64,000 nt of DNA from Paratinospora sagittata (taxonomy: Eukaryota; Streptophyta; Magnoliopsida; Ranunculales; Menispermaceae): assembly GCA_035771175.1 (NCBI GenBank), contig CM069603.1, positions 23,970,286 through 24,034,285 of the forward strand. Reading direction: 5' to 3'. The notes beneath the pieces were generated by a model, which was given only the letters and a program-made list of their open reading frames with translations, did not search any database and had not been told where the DNA came from. Position numbers and translations under genes: made by a program. Below, piece by piece: positions 19,594 to 31,901 of this stretch; position 1 is the stretch's first letter; each line of letters begins with the position of its first letter.

Positions 19594-21550
19594 TGATGTG
19601 AACGTTTTGATGATTCCAAACTACTCATCTGAGTATCTAATGATCTTGTTAAGTGTTTCAGAAATATTAAAGATCAAGATCAAAGAGCCGACCTTCCAAG
19701 ACAAGTAAACAATCAAGAACAAAGCTTCGAGTTTTAAGCACAAAGAATGTAGAACTTTCGCTCAAATGACTCTAAGCAAGATTTACAAATATGCATGATG
19801 GCATAGTTTAGTTGATTCAATTCTGAAGTATTTTTCGTTGATTTTATCAATCACTCATAATGAATTTTCAATGATTGATTTGATTCAAAAATATCTAGTG
19901 TTTAATCTTGTTTAATCAACCATTAAAAGTTGAAAAATATCAAAATTGTTTTAAGTGTCCATCAGGACGCTAATGCATTCATCAGGACGCTAATGTCTCA
20001 GCAATGCCCTCTTGTACTTAATTAATCAGGACGCTGATAAGGTTCTAGGTTGTAAATGTTCATATCTATCAGGATGCTTATGTCTTTAGTAGCGCCCTCA
20101 TTTGTTCAACCCAATGAACTTATCGAGACACTGATTGAACTTAAATGTTTTAAACATCAGGACGCTTACGGTACAGTAGCGTCCTTATGATATTTTGTTC
20201 TAAAATCCATTAGCATGCTGATCACTTTTTAAGTTTTAAATGTTTTTAAACATATCAGGACGCTGATTGATTATCAACGCGCTAATCTTTTTCTTATATT
20301 TTAAGTTTTTTCAACATTAGGACATTTACAATCCAGTAGCGCCCTTACGATTACAAATGTCTTCTTATATAAGTCAGGATTGTTACGTTCCAGTAGCACG
20401 CTCACTTCATAGTTCAGTAGGATGCTCACGTTGCATGAGCGCCCTCAAGGAACAAAATGATAGAAGTTGGTATTATGAGCCAGGACGTTGATCGAACATC
20501 AGGTTGCTAATCCAACACTGACATAAGTTCTGAAAAAACAACTGTCAACTATTTGTTGACAATTTAGCTGCATGAATCGTGTTCACCAAAACTTTCTTCA
20601 TTCATGCTATCTGAATTGTATCAGAACTATTTCTTCAGAACCAGACTTACCATTTTCATGAAAGATTAAAGTCGTTGTGAGCAAAGGTTCATATTTGAAA
20701 TTCAAATCAAATGCTCAACAATTTTATCTTAACTAAGTCTATATATACCAACACTTAGAATTAAAACACACAACACAAAAAATTCTTTGAGCCATTACTT
20801 TTGAATGTTAGTCGAGTTTTCAAATTGTTTTCAAGTTAAACTGGTTTTCAGTTTTTCAAAGTGTTGTCTTTGAAATAAGTTTCATTCAAAGGATTTTCAT
20901 ATTGAACTTACACTTATTTATCTCTTTCATTGAAAATCTGTTTGAAGTAAAGTGAACTGTTTTACTCAAATTTTCAGCACAATTTTAACCTCATATCATT
21001 ACTTGCTAAAGAAGAAATTTGAGAGATAGTTCATAGGATACAGTTGTCCTTCAATTTACATTTTTCTAATTGTATCAAGAGTTGTAACAATAGTTATACA
21101 AATAGCTGAATCCTTGTCTTTGTATTTTGACAAGTGGTATGCTCATACCAATCAATTTGAGCACATAGGTAGTTCTCTAGCCTGTAAATGCAGAAGCATA
21201 GGTTAGTCTCAAGCCTGTAAGTTGAGATAGGTAGTTCTCTAGCCTGTAAGTCGAGAAGGAGAGAGGTTGTTCTAAAGTCTGTAAGTTGAGAAAACATAGG
21301 TTGTCTCTAGCCTGTAAGTCAAGAGGTTGTAAAGGTTTTGTCTTCACCTGTGAAGAAGATCCGTTAGTAGAGTATTTCAAATCCTAACTGAGGAGGTTAG
21401 GTAGTGGAGGTAGGCAAGAAACCTAACCACTTTAAATTTGTTGTGTCAATTTCATTTGATTCCGCACTTTATTGTTCATCATTGTATTAATTTATAATTG
21501 TCTAAGTGTCCAATTCACCCCTCCCCCTCCTGGATACACCTGGGCCAACA
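19594..21550 (+). mobile_element. LTR E1 (Sirevirus-type, isolated)
   Basis: Starts TGATGTGAACG and ends GGGCCAACA, the same ends as E2 (21640-23381). U3 (about 19950-20530) is filled with AGGACGCT...AGCGCCCT palindromes, a TATA-like TCTATATATACC lies near 20740, and U5 has a hairpin array at 21165-21365. No PBS follows and no convincing target duplication is visible, so I treat it as an isolated LTR. Confidence 0.8.
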
Positions 21551-21639
21551 CAACAAAACAACATCATGACTGACACGTCAATACTAGCCAATACGCCTAA
21601 CATTGGCATCAAATGGCAGTGTTGTTTCATGGAACCCCA
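21551..21639. other. 89-bp spacer between LTRs E1 and E2
   Basis: Unclassified sequence between two same-strand LTRs of one family. No ORF or repeat is supported. Confidence 0.4.
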
Positions 21640-23381
21640 TGATGTGAACGTTTTGATGATTCCAAACCACTCACTTGTGTATCTAATGATCGTGTTAAGT
21701 GTTTCAATCATGTCAAAATCAAGACGTAATCATAACTGGGACAATGTGCTTCAAGTCATCAAGATGAAGACCCAAGAGGAATTTGTTCGTCTAGGATGTA
21801 AAACCTTCACTCAAACAAATTCTCAGCAAGTCATGCATATTTTCACTTTTACATCTTTTTCAAATCTTCTAAGTTTAATTTAATCAAGTTTCAAAAGTTT
21901 GAAAATTTATTTTGAAAATCAGTTAAGTGTTCTATCAGGAAGTTGACTAAACGTTTGGACGCTGATGGTACTTAATTACTACTTCCATCAGGAAGCTTCC
22001 TGTCTAGGAACGCCCTCATGTATCAGCCCAACGGTTATGTTAGGATAACGAGTTATGAGTGTTTTTAAAGTATTTAGAAACATAACGCTAACGGTGCATT
22101 AGCGCCCTTATAAAATTTTGCGTTTTAAAATGTTTTTTTTTTCAGGTCACTAATGTCATTATAAGCGCCTTCATAAAACCTCTTGCTTAAAATAGTTTTT
22201 AAAACGACAGGACGTTGGTCTTTGATTAGCGCCCTCATCGATATCTGGTTTTTAATGTTTGTTTGAGCCTCAGGACCTTGATGTATCATCAGTACACTCA
22301 AAAAACAAAGTCAGTTGAATTTAAGTCTTTGACTCGATGTGTACCAAGACGCTAATGGTCCAATCTGTATGCTAATACACTTCAGTCAATAATCTGAACA
22401 ACAATCTGGCAAATACAGCTGCTGACATTTCAGATACATGAATCATGTCTTCCTAGACTTTCCTTATTCATGAATTCTGAATCAAACCAGACTTTTTCGT
22501 ATAAACTTGAACATACTATATTCATGAAAGATTAAGGTCGTTGAGGGAAAACATTTAAATTTGAAATTGAAATCAAACGCTCAACCGCTTTATCTTCATT
22601 AAGTCTGTAAATATATGTATCTTCAAAACAAAACAAACGCACAGAAAATTCACAAAGCCAATACTATTGAAAGTTAGTCAAATTTTGAAATTGATTTCAA
22701 CATTCAAAATTGTTTTAGTTTTCATAGTGTTATCTCTTAAGCAAGTGTTATTCCAAGGATTTTCATATTGAGCTTATCTTACATCTTTCATTGAAAATCT
22801 GTTTGAAGTTTATTGAACTATTTTTACTCAAATTTTTAGCATGATTTTAATCTCATATCACTTTTCCTGAAGGAGAAATTTGAGAGATAGTTCATAGGAT
22901 ACAATTGTACTTTATTTCATATCTTGTATACTGTATCGAGTTGAAATAGTAGTTATACAAACTGTTGAATACTTATCTTTGTTTGTTCACCAAAGTGGTC
23001 ATTCTCAAGCCTGTAAGTTGAGAAGGTTTTAGGTTAGTCTCACACCCGAAAGTTGAGATAGATAGTTCTCTAGCTTCTAAGTCGAGAGGTGTAGGTTGGT
23101 CTCAAACCTGTAAGTTGAGTAGTGTAACGGTAGTTCTCACACCCAGAAGTGGAGAAAAAGTTGTAACGGTTTGGTTCTCACCCGTAAGAGAATCCTCTAG
23201 TGAAGAGGTTTGAAAATCCTAACTAAGGAGGTTAGGTAGTGGAGGTAGGCAAGTAACCGAACCACTATAAATCGATTGTGTCAATTAATTTACTTTTTCG
23301 CACTTTATTATTTTCTATCGGATTAATTTTAATTATCTAAGTGTCCAATTCACCCCTCTCTCGGACACAATTGGGCCAACA
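21640..23381 (+). mobile_element. 5' LTR of element E (Sirevirus-type)
   Basis: TGATGTGAACG...GGGCCAACA, followed by AG and a PBS. U3 palindromes lie at about 21930-22330 and the U5 hairpin array at 22995-23205, then CCTAAC (23218) with GTTAGG (23231) and TAGTGG (23237) with CCACTA (23262). A partner LTR of the same family is at 35261-36985. Confidence 0.88.
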
Positions 23382-23383
23382 AG

Positions 23384-23395
23384 TGGTATCAGAGC
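23384..23395 (+). other. Primer-binding site of element E
   Basis: TGGTATCAGAGC, two bases after the LTR end; initiator-Met tRNA type. Confidence 0.92.
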
Positions 23396-23428
23396 GGTAT
23401 TGCTCTTCAAAGAGATCTCACAATTTCT

Positions 23429-24146
23429 TTGACATCACTGGCAATGTTTAGGAACACAGTCGTGGAAATAGGTCAACCCTCAGATAAACCACCTATATTC
23501 AATAGAAACTACTTCAAGGATTGGATGAAAAGGATGAAAACTTTTCTTCGATCTCAAGACACCAATCTAAGGGAAATGGTTGAAAATGATTACACCGTGC
23601 CCAACAAACCTATTGAGTTATGGACAGATGAAGAGAGACTCAATGATAGATACAACTCTGAAGTTGTCTATGCATTGCACTAGATTCTACCTGACGAAGT
23701 GGTAGAAAGGGTAGTTCATCTAGAATTGGCGAAAGAGATTTGGAAAACTCTCAAATCACTCCACGGTAAAGAATCAATTCCTCTAGACGAAAAGCTCCAG
23801 GAATATGAAAGGTTGTTTGATGATTTTGAAATGTTTGAGAATGAATCTTAGACATAGCCACCAGTAGGTATCAATCCATCCTAGAAGGAAGGAGCCAACT
23901 TGGACAGGTAATACCCTTAGGCATAACTATAATATGTTTAAGTGACAAGCTTCCAAAGAAATGGAATACAAAACTAATTACAATAGCTGAAACATTTGAT
24001 CCATGGAAAATGAACCTAAAAGAGTTTTGTGATCTTTTTGAAAACCATGGAAGGAAGATATGAGACTAGGAATCAAGTTAGAGTGTTGGAAGAATCACTC
24101 ATCCACTTTAAAATCCTAGAAAATGAGTCAGATCATGATAATCTCT
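23429..24146 (+). pseudogene. gag of element E, decayed
   Basis: Starts 34 bp after the PBS. Residues such as PPIFNRNYFKDWMKRMKTFL and KEIWKTLKSLHGKES are characteristic of copia gag (DUF4219/UBN2 type). The frame is stopped by TAG at 23681-23683 and by later stops and shifts, but gag-like segments (LSDKLPKKWN, LKEFCDLFENHG, VLEESLIHF) continue to about 24146, where LTR F begins. No CCHC knuckle is reached. Confidence 0.75.
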
Positions 24147-24162
24147 TATTAATCTAAGTGGT

Positions 24163-26116
24163 TCATCACTTAGCACGTCCTTAAATATATTGTGATGAAG
24201 AATATCTTGATGATCACAAACAAACTACTTTTCGGTGCTAACGAGCCTCAATCAAGATCTCATCCCAACACCTCAAGAAAGCGAAAAGCCATGGAATGAT
24301 TTGATCAATGAACTCAAAGTCATATCAGACGTTCAAGATCGTTTCAATCAAAAGGACTTCAACGTTTCATATCATGATTTTAAGATCTCTTCCCACGAAC
24401 GATTCGATCAAGTTTCAAGTCTACATCTTTCGATCAATGTTCAAGACATTTAACTCCAACGCGAAGTTCATTGAAGATCTCATAATAAAGAGTTGGATTT
24501 AAAGAGTATGAGAAAATGAGAAATACACTGTATTTAAGGTATATCTTTCTCTAATCGTCATTGCTCAAACGTTTTCCAAAACCATGCACAAATCACTTGC
24601 ATACTTGCATGTTTTGATCATACGTTTTACAGTATTTCAAATGATGTAATTCTCTATATGTAATTTGAAATTTATCGAGTTTTTATTCTCATTTATCATA
24701 TATTTAATCACGAGTCAAAAACTATTTTTAAAGAGTCTTTCAAGACGCTAATGAGTTACCAGCCCTCTCCTGAACTTGATAAGTCAGGACGCTGATAGTT
24801 CATTCGGACACTGATAACATTCAAGGTTGAACTGAACTGATTAATCAGGATGCCTACTTGTAAGTAGCTGCCTCATTTAGTCAACCTCTGAAGTTGTCAG
24901 GACGCTAATTCAGTATCAGCTTACTGAAACATTTCTAAAGTTCTTCAAAAATTCTATCTTTGAGAAGGCTGATAGTTATAAGTTGAATAAACTATCAGGA
25001 CGATACCAGGATAGGAGTGCCCTCACCTATAGGAATCAACTTAATAACTTTCAGGATGTTGATTGTCCTTCAGCGTTCTTCTTTTTGGTTTCAAATGTTT
25101 TTTAATATGTGGATGGATGCTTATGTTAACTTATACGGTTCATCACGTGCTCCTCCATAAATATACTGTGATATAGTATATTTTGATGACCACAAACAAT
25201 GTACTTTTCGGTGCTAACGAGCTTTTATAAAGATTTCATCAAAGCACCTGAGGAAAGCAAAATGCCAAGGAATGACTCGATCATGGAACACAAAGATCAC
25301 ATCCAACGGTCAAGATCGTTTCAACCAATGAACTTCAACGATCACATCATGATTTCAAGATCACTTTACTCGAACGATTCGATCAAGCTTCAAGCCCACA
25401 TCTCTCGATCAACGTTCAAGTCATTCAACTCCGCGCAAAGCTCTTATTGAAGATTTCATAATGAAGAGTTGGATTTAACGGTATTGAGAAATGAAAAACA
25501 CACAAAGTATTTAAGTTATATCTTTCTTTAATCATTATTGCTCAAACGTTTTCCAAAACCATGAATAAACCACATGCATACTTGCACGTTTTGAGCATAC
25601 GTTTTACTGTATTTCAAATGATTTAATTTTATATATTTAAATTGAAATTTATCAAGTTTTTATTCGCATTTATCTATTATTTAATTGTGATTCAAAACTA
25701 TTTTTAAAGAATCTTTCAAGACACTAATGTGATAGCAGCGCTCTCCTGAACTTGATAAGTCAGTACGCTGATAGTTCATTAGGACGCTGATAACGTTCAA
25801 GGTTGAATTGAACTAATTTATTTGGACACTTACCTGTATTGTAACGACCTCCTTTATTAGTCAACCTCTGAAGTTGTCAGGACGCTAACTCAGTATCAGC
25901 TTACTGAAAGATTTCTAAAGTTCTTCAAAGATTCTATCTTTGAGAATGCTGATAGTTATAAGTTGAATAAACTATCAGGATGCTACCAGGATAGGAGCGC
26001 CCTCACCTTTAGGAATCAACTTAATAACTTTCAGGATGCTGATTGTCCTTCAGCGTACTTTTTTTTGGTTTCAAATGTTTTTTAATATGTGGTAGGATGC
26101 TTATGTTAACCTATAC
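24163..26116 (+). repeat. Tandem copies 1 and 2 of a ~975-bp unit (copy 3 starts at 26117)
   Basis: Copies start at GGTTCATCAC near 24160, 25138 and 26117. Each runs through aaatatattgtgat or aaatatactgtgat, tacttttcggtgctaacgag, a segment with aacgattcgat, and ends within a U3 palindrome near ggatgcttatgtt. Copies 2 and 3 are more alike than either is to copy 1. Confidence 0.88.
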
Positions 26117-28369
26117 GGTTCATCACATGCTCCTCCCTAAATATACTGTGATATAGTATATTTTGATGACCACAAACAAAGTACTTTTCGGTGCTAACGA
26201 GCTTTTATAAAGATTTCATCAAAGCACCTGAGGAAAGCAAAAAGGCAAGGAACGACTCGATCATGGAACGCAATGATCACATCAACCAATGAACTTCAAC
26301 GATCACATCATGATTTCAAGATCACTTCACTCAAACGATTCGATAGAGCTTCAAGCCCACATCTCTCGATCAACGTTCAAGTCATTCAACTCCGTGCAAA
26401 GCTCTTATTGAAGATCTCATAATGAAGAGTTGGATTTAACGGTTATGAGAAATGAAAAATACACAAAGTATTTAAGGTATATCTTACTTTAATCGTTATT
26501 GCTCAAACGTTTTCCAAAAGCATGAATAAACCACTTGCATGTTTTGATCATACGTTTTACGGTATTTCAAATGATTTAATTTTATATATTTAATTTGAAA
26601 TTTATCGAGTTTCTATTCGCATTTATCAATTATTTAATCGCAAGTCAAAACTATTTTTAAATAGTCTTTCAGGATGCTAATGAGATAGCAACACTCTCCT
26701 GAACTTGATAAGTCAGGACGCTGATAACATTCAAGGTTGAATTGAACTGATTTATTAGGAAGCTTACCTGTATAGTAGCGGCCTCCTTTATTAGTCAACC
26801 TCTAAAGTTGTTAGGACGCTGATTCAGTATCAACTTACTGAAAGATTTCTAAAGTTCTTTAAAGAATGTATCTTTGAGGACGCTGATAGTTATAAGTTGA
26901 ATAAACTATCAGGACGCAACCTGGATTGGAGCGCCCTTACCTTTGGGAATCAACTTAGTAACTTTCAGGACGCTGATTGTCATTTAGCATGCTTGTGTTT
27001 AGTTTCAAATGTTTTAAATATGTAGTAGGACGCTTACATTTTTGTAGCACCCTCGTATTATGTCTTATACTTTAAACTTGTAGGATGCTTACTCGAAAAG
27101 TAGCACCCTCATGCACTTACTTGTTTTAAAACATAGTAGGACGCTAACTATACATTAGCGCCCTCACAGTTAAATCGTTTAAAGTGTCAAAGTAAGTCAG
27201 GACGCCTATGAGTTAGAAGCGCCCTTACTTAAGTGTTTTGCAGGATGCTTATACGTAATGAGCACCCTTAAGGAACCGAAACGACAAAATTGATATTGTA
27301 CGTCAGGACACTGATTACGGAATCAGGACTCTAATTCAACAACCGTCACTGTTCGAACAACTACACTGCATCAGTTTACTTTTTCAGAACGGACCTTTGC
27401 ATAGAGTCCTTTTCAGACTTATAAGGGATCTTCTCTGATACATGAATTAAGTTTTTCTAAAACTTTCCTTTATCATGAAATCTGAAAAGAACCAGAATGT
27501 TAGTGAAAGTTGCAGTTGCCATTTTCATAGAACATTCTAGCCATTGTGTGTAAACGTTCATATTATTTGAACTTCAAATGTCTAACGGCTATGTTCTACT
27601 AAGTCTATAAATACTAGTACTTAGGACCAAACAACTTGCCAATCTGTTTGTATTGTGCCAATACTTTTTGAAAGTTAGTCTGTGTCAAAATGTTTTTCAA
27701 ACATCTAAGCTTTCAAAGTATTTTTCACTGATACCTATAAGTATTCAAAAGATTTTCATATTGAGCTTTAATTATACTTTATCTTTGAAAACCTGCTTTT
27801 ACTAGTACGAACTCAAATTCTCAGTACCGATTCATACTTGGTATTATTCTTGCTGAAGATAGAATTTGAGATATAGTTTATGAGAAATACAATTGTACTT
27901 GATTTCAAATTTTAAGTATTGTATTGAACTATAACAGTAGTTGCGTTAACTACTGATCACTGAATCAGAAGTTTTCATACTTATATTTTATATCTACTTT
28001 GAAAATTGTTTGTGTCCTTAATTTACACCAGTCCTTCAATTTTCAAATCAATGTTTATTTGGTATTATATTATTTTCGAAGAAGCACTGATTTTCATATT
28101 ACATCAATCATGCTTTTCGAAACTACACTTGAGCAATACCGAACATTGAAAGGTAAAGGACTGTAAGTATATTTCAACTTAACATTAGCTATTTCATATT
28201 TCATATCTTTGTAATGTTATGTAATGAGCTTAATTGTAAAATGTTCTATTACGTTAGAACCAATCAATATTATTGAGTTGTAAGGCTGGTGTGTTTCTAA
28301 ACTAAAACAACCAAGACAAGTGAATGTAGTTCACTTAATGATTTCAGGATCGAAATCATGTTAAGGTTA

Positions 28370-28714
28370 TCTCTGAACCTGTAAAAGAGAAAAAGGTTCA
28401 TCCTCACCTGCAAGTAGGAAACCGGGTCATCCTAATCCCGTAAAAGGATAGGTGCGTCCTTAACATATAAAAGGATAGGTTATCTCTTAACCTGTAAAAG
28501 AGAAACGGTTGTTCCTTAACCAGTAAAAGGATCACGGTTCTTCCTTATCCTGTAAAAGGAAAACGATTCTTCCTTATCCCGTAAAAGGAACATGGGTTTC
28601 TCCTCATCCCGGAAAAAAGAAATTTGGTTCATCCTTAGCCCGTGAAAGGATAGGTTTGCCTTTAACCTGTAAAAGGGCTATTGTAACGGTTTGGTTCTCA
28701 CCCGTAAGAGAATC
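28370..28714 (+). other. Tandem micro-hairpin array in LTR F
   Basis: Twelve consecutive units of about 28 bases. Each has a 4-7-bp stem closing a loop such as AACCTGTAA, ATCCCGTAA or ACCCGTAA. Stems vary and still pair: TCTCT/AGAGA (28370/28386), ATCCT/AGGAT, TCTCTT/AAGAGA, TCCTT/AAGGA, ATCCTT/AAGGAT, GCCTTT/AAGGGC, GGTTCTC/GAGAATC (28693/28708). One unit (near 28600) is degraded. Confidence 0.85.
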
Positions 28715-28928
28715 AGTTAGTGGATTGAGAAAATTCTAATCGGGAGATTAGCTAGTGGACGTAGGCTCGGTCGAACCACTATAAATATGTGTCTCACATT
28801 TGCAATTTAGTCAGTGTTCTAGTTTTGCATTCAACTCCAATACACTTATGTATATTACTAAGTTAATTGGAAGAAATATTTAAAATTTGCCATCACACCC
28901 AATTCACCCCCCTCTTGAGTAGACCAAT

Positions 28929-30829
28929 AACTTACAGTGTTGTAGCGCCCTCATATTATACTTTATGTTTTAAAAGGTAGGACGCTTACTCAGAAAGTAG
29001 CGCCCTCATGCACTTAATTGTTTTAAAACATAGCAGAACACTAACTGTGCATTAGCACCCTCAGGGTTAAGTCGTTCAAGTGTTAAAGTAAGTTAGGACG
29101 CTTACAATTCACTAGCGCCCTTACTTTATTGCTCAGCAAGACGCTTATACGTGATGAGCGCCCTCAAGGAACAAAACGAAAAAGTTGATATAATGCGTCA
29201 AGACACTGATTGTGAAATCAAAACGCTAATTCAACAACTGTCACTGTTCGAACAAGTATACTACATCAGTCTACTTTTTCAGAACAAATTTTTGCACAGA
29301 GTCCTTTTCAGACTTATCAGAGATCTTCTCTCATACATGAATCAAGTTTTTCTAAAACTTTCCTTTTTCATGAAATCTGAAAAGAACCAGAATGTTGGTG
29401 AAAATTGCAGTTGTCATTTTCATATAACATTCTAGTCGTTGTGTGTAAACGTTCATATTATTTGAACTTCAAATGTCTAACGACTATGTCCTACTAAGTC
29501 TATAAATACCAATACTTAGGATCAAATAACTCGCTGATAATTTTTATTGTGCCAACACCTTTTGAAAGTTAGTCTATGTCAAAATATTTTTCAAATATCT
29601 AAACTTTTTAAAGTATTTTTCACGGATACCTTTACGTATTCAAAAGATTTTCATATTGAGCTTCAATTTTATTCTATCTCTGAAAATCTATTTGATCTGG
29701 TATCTACTCAAATTCTCAACACCTATTCATACTTGGTATCATTCTTGCTGAAGAAACAATTTGAAATATAGTTCATGAGAAATACAGTTGTACTTGATTT
29801 CATATCTGAATTATTGTATTGACCTATATCAGTAGTTGTGTCAACTACTGATCACTGAATCAGAAGTTTTCATACTTATATTGTATATCTACTTTGAAAA
29901 TTGCCTGTGTCCTTGATTTATACTAGTCCTTCAATTTTCAAATCAATGTTTATTTGGTATCATATTATTTTCGAAGAAGCACTGATTTTCATATTACATC
30001 ATTCATGCTTTTCGAAACTACACTTGAGCAATACCGAACATTGAAAGGTAAAGGACTGTAAGTGTATTTCAACTTAATAGTACCTATTTCATATTTCATA
30101 TCTTTGTAATGCTATGTAATGAGCTTAATTGTAAAGTGTTCTACTACGTTAGAACCAATCAACATTATTGAGTTGTAATGCTGGTGTGTTTCTAGACTAA
30201 AACAATCAGGACAAGTGAATGTAGTTCACTTAATGATTTCAGGATTGAAATCATGTTAAGGTTATCTCATAACCTATAAAAGAGAAAAAGGTTCATCCTC
30301 ACCTGCAAGTAGGAAACCGGTTCATCCTAATCCCATAAAAGGATACGTGCATCCTTAACATGTAAAATGATAGATTATCTCTTAACCTGTAAAAAAGAAA
30401 CGGTTGTTCCTTATCTCGTAAAAGGATCACAGTTGTTCCTTATCCTGTAAAAGGAAAACGGTTCTTTCTTATCCCGTAAAAGGAACATGGGTTTTCCTCA
30501 TCCCGAAAAAAGGGAATTTGGTTTATCCTTAGCTCGTGAAAGGATAGCTTTGCCTTTAACCTGTAAAAGGGCAATTGTAACGGTTTGGTTCTCACCCGTA
30601 AGAGAATCAGTTAGTGGATTGAGAAAATCATAATTGGGGAGATTAGGTAGTGGATGTAGGCTTGGCCGAACCAGTATAAATCTTGTGTGCCTCACTTTTG
30701 CATTTTAGTCCAAGTTTTTGTTTATGCGTTCAATTCCAATACACTCACGTATATCACTAAGTTATTGGAAGAGAATTTTGATAATTGACCATCACACCCA
30801 ATTCACCCCCCTTCTTGGGTGGACCAACA
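28929..30829 (+). mobile_element. Duplicated 3' portion of LTR F
   Basis: Repeats about 27030-28928 from the middle of U3 onward: the palindromes, TATA-like TCTATAAATACC near 29497, the hairpin array (30260-30610) and the end GGGTGGACCAACA at 30829. It begins directly after the preceding LTR end, so the two copies are in tandem. No PBS follows. Confidence 0.85.
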
Positions 30830-31273
30830 TCTCCAACGATTTAAACATTTGGTTAATGAACTTGAACAATTTGGAAAATCCATCTCTCATTCTACTTTAG
30901 TGCAATACTTTCTAAATAGTTTTCCTGAAAAATAGAAATACAAAATAGAATTTTTAAAAGAGTTTTCAAATCCATTTGAAATCAGTTTTGAATAAATTGA
31001 TTATCTTTTGAGTGGATTAGAAACATCATCAGAGAGAGAGGATATCCTTAGAAATCTACCAAGCAAAGACAAAAGTGAGCTTGCTAATGAAAAAGTTTAA
31101 ATTATGATTCGTCAACAATCTTCTACAAGCATAGCAAGAACACTGGTATAGGGTGAAAGATTACCTGATAATGTACCAAGGAGGAAGTCAGCTTGGAGAA
31201 TAAATATCAAGAAGTATTTCAACTGCTTCAACAAGCAAAGTGCACTGATCGAGGATTTTGCAGTGCCTTGAAA
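30830..31273 (+). pseudogene. gag fragment (copia type)
   Basis: Segments such as FKHLVNELEQFGKSI, LVQYFLNSFPEK and FEISFE belong to the middle of a copia gag (UBN2-type), with several stops; TAG stands in place of an expected Trp after FPEK. It starts right after the LTR end at 30829, without a PBS or gag N-terminus. It cannot be the continuation of the gag at 23429-24146, because it repeats an earlier part of the domain. Confidence 0.65.
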
Positions 31274-31901
31274 GGTAAATGAACAAGGTATATTTTATCC
31301 CTTAATCACTGTCCTGATTGTTTCAGTATATACTTCTCAGTGATTCTTAAAGTTCTTGAACATGTTGGATTAATGTGATGAAATATTTCTGATTCATGAT
31401 TAACTTGTTAATGAATGATTTAAGAAATTTAACTGATTATTCATCAATAAGATCATATAAGAATGATCAATTGCATTTGATTAAAAATCAATGCATTAGT
31501 GTCAAGGAGGACGCTAACAATGTTCTAGGACGGTACTGTTGCTTTGGAGCAGGACGCTTATTGCACAGGAAAAACGCTATTGTATTAAGATGCAAGATGC
31601 TCATCGAAAAGTAGGATGTTGATTCTACAAGGCACATGAGCAAGCACGCTTAACATTAGGGTAGAGGTATATATAAGATAACTTAGTCATCTTCCTTATT
31701 CATCCGATGCCCTAGGACGCTTAGTCGGTAGAGAAGACATACTTTCGTTCTAGTGCTCTACAGGCTTTGCATTTCTCCTGCGTCTTTTACTCGATCTCAT
31801 AAGTAAAATCTTAATCTTTGTTTTATTTTGTACCTTTTGATCCCTAGAAATCAATATTTTACCTTAGAATAGTAGAATCTATCTACATAAGTTTTTCTGA
31901 T
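31274..31901 (+). other. Non-coding segment with U3-type palindromes and a TATA-like box
   Basis: Contains scattered AGGACGCT-type motifs (31505-31730) and TATATATAAG at 31668-31677, about 225 bp upstream of the G reading frame. This resembles the promoter part of a Sirevirus-type LTR, but LTR ends are not recognisable. Confidence 0.5.

Larger units (their letters stand above)
24147..28928 (+). mobile_element. LTR F (Sirevirus-type), with tandemly triplicated 5' part
   Basis: Related to LTR D: both begin with a segment leading into cacaaac or tacaaacc and share U3 palindromes. The first ~975 bp occurs three times (see the repeat entry). The last copy continues through the rest of U3, a TATA-like TCTATAAATAC near 27600, a 12-unit hairpin array (28370-28714), CTAATC/GATTAG and TAGTGG/CCACTA stems, and the end cacccaattcacccccc...AGACCAA at about 28928. 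The exact start is uncertain. Confidence 0.75.
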
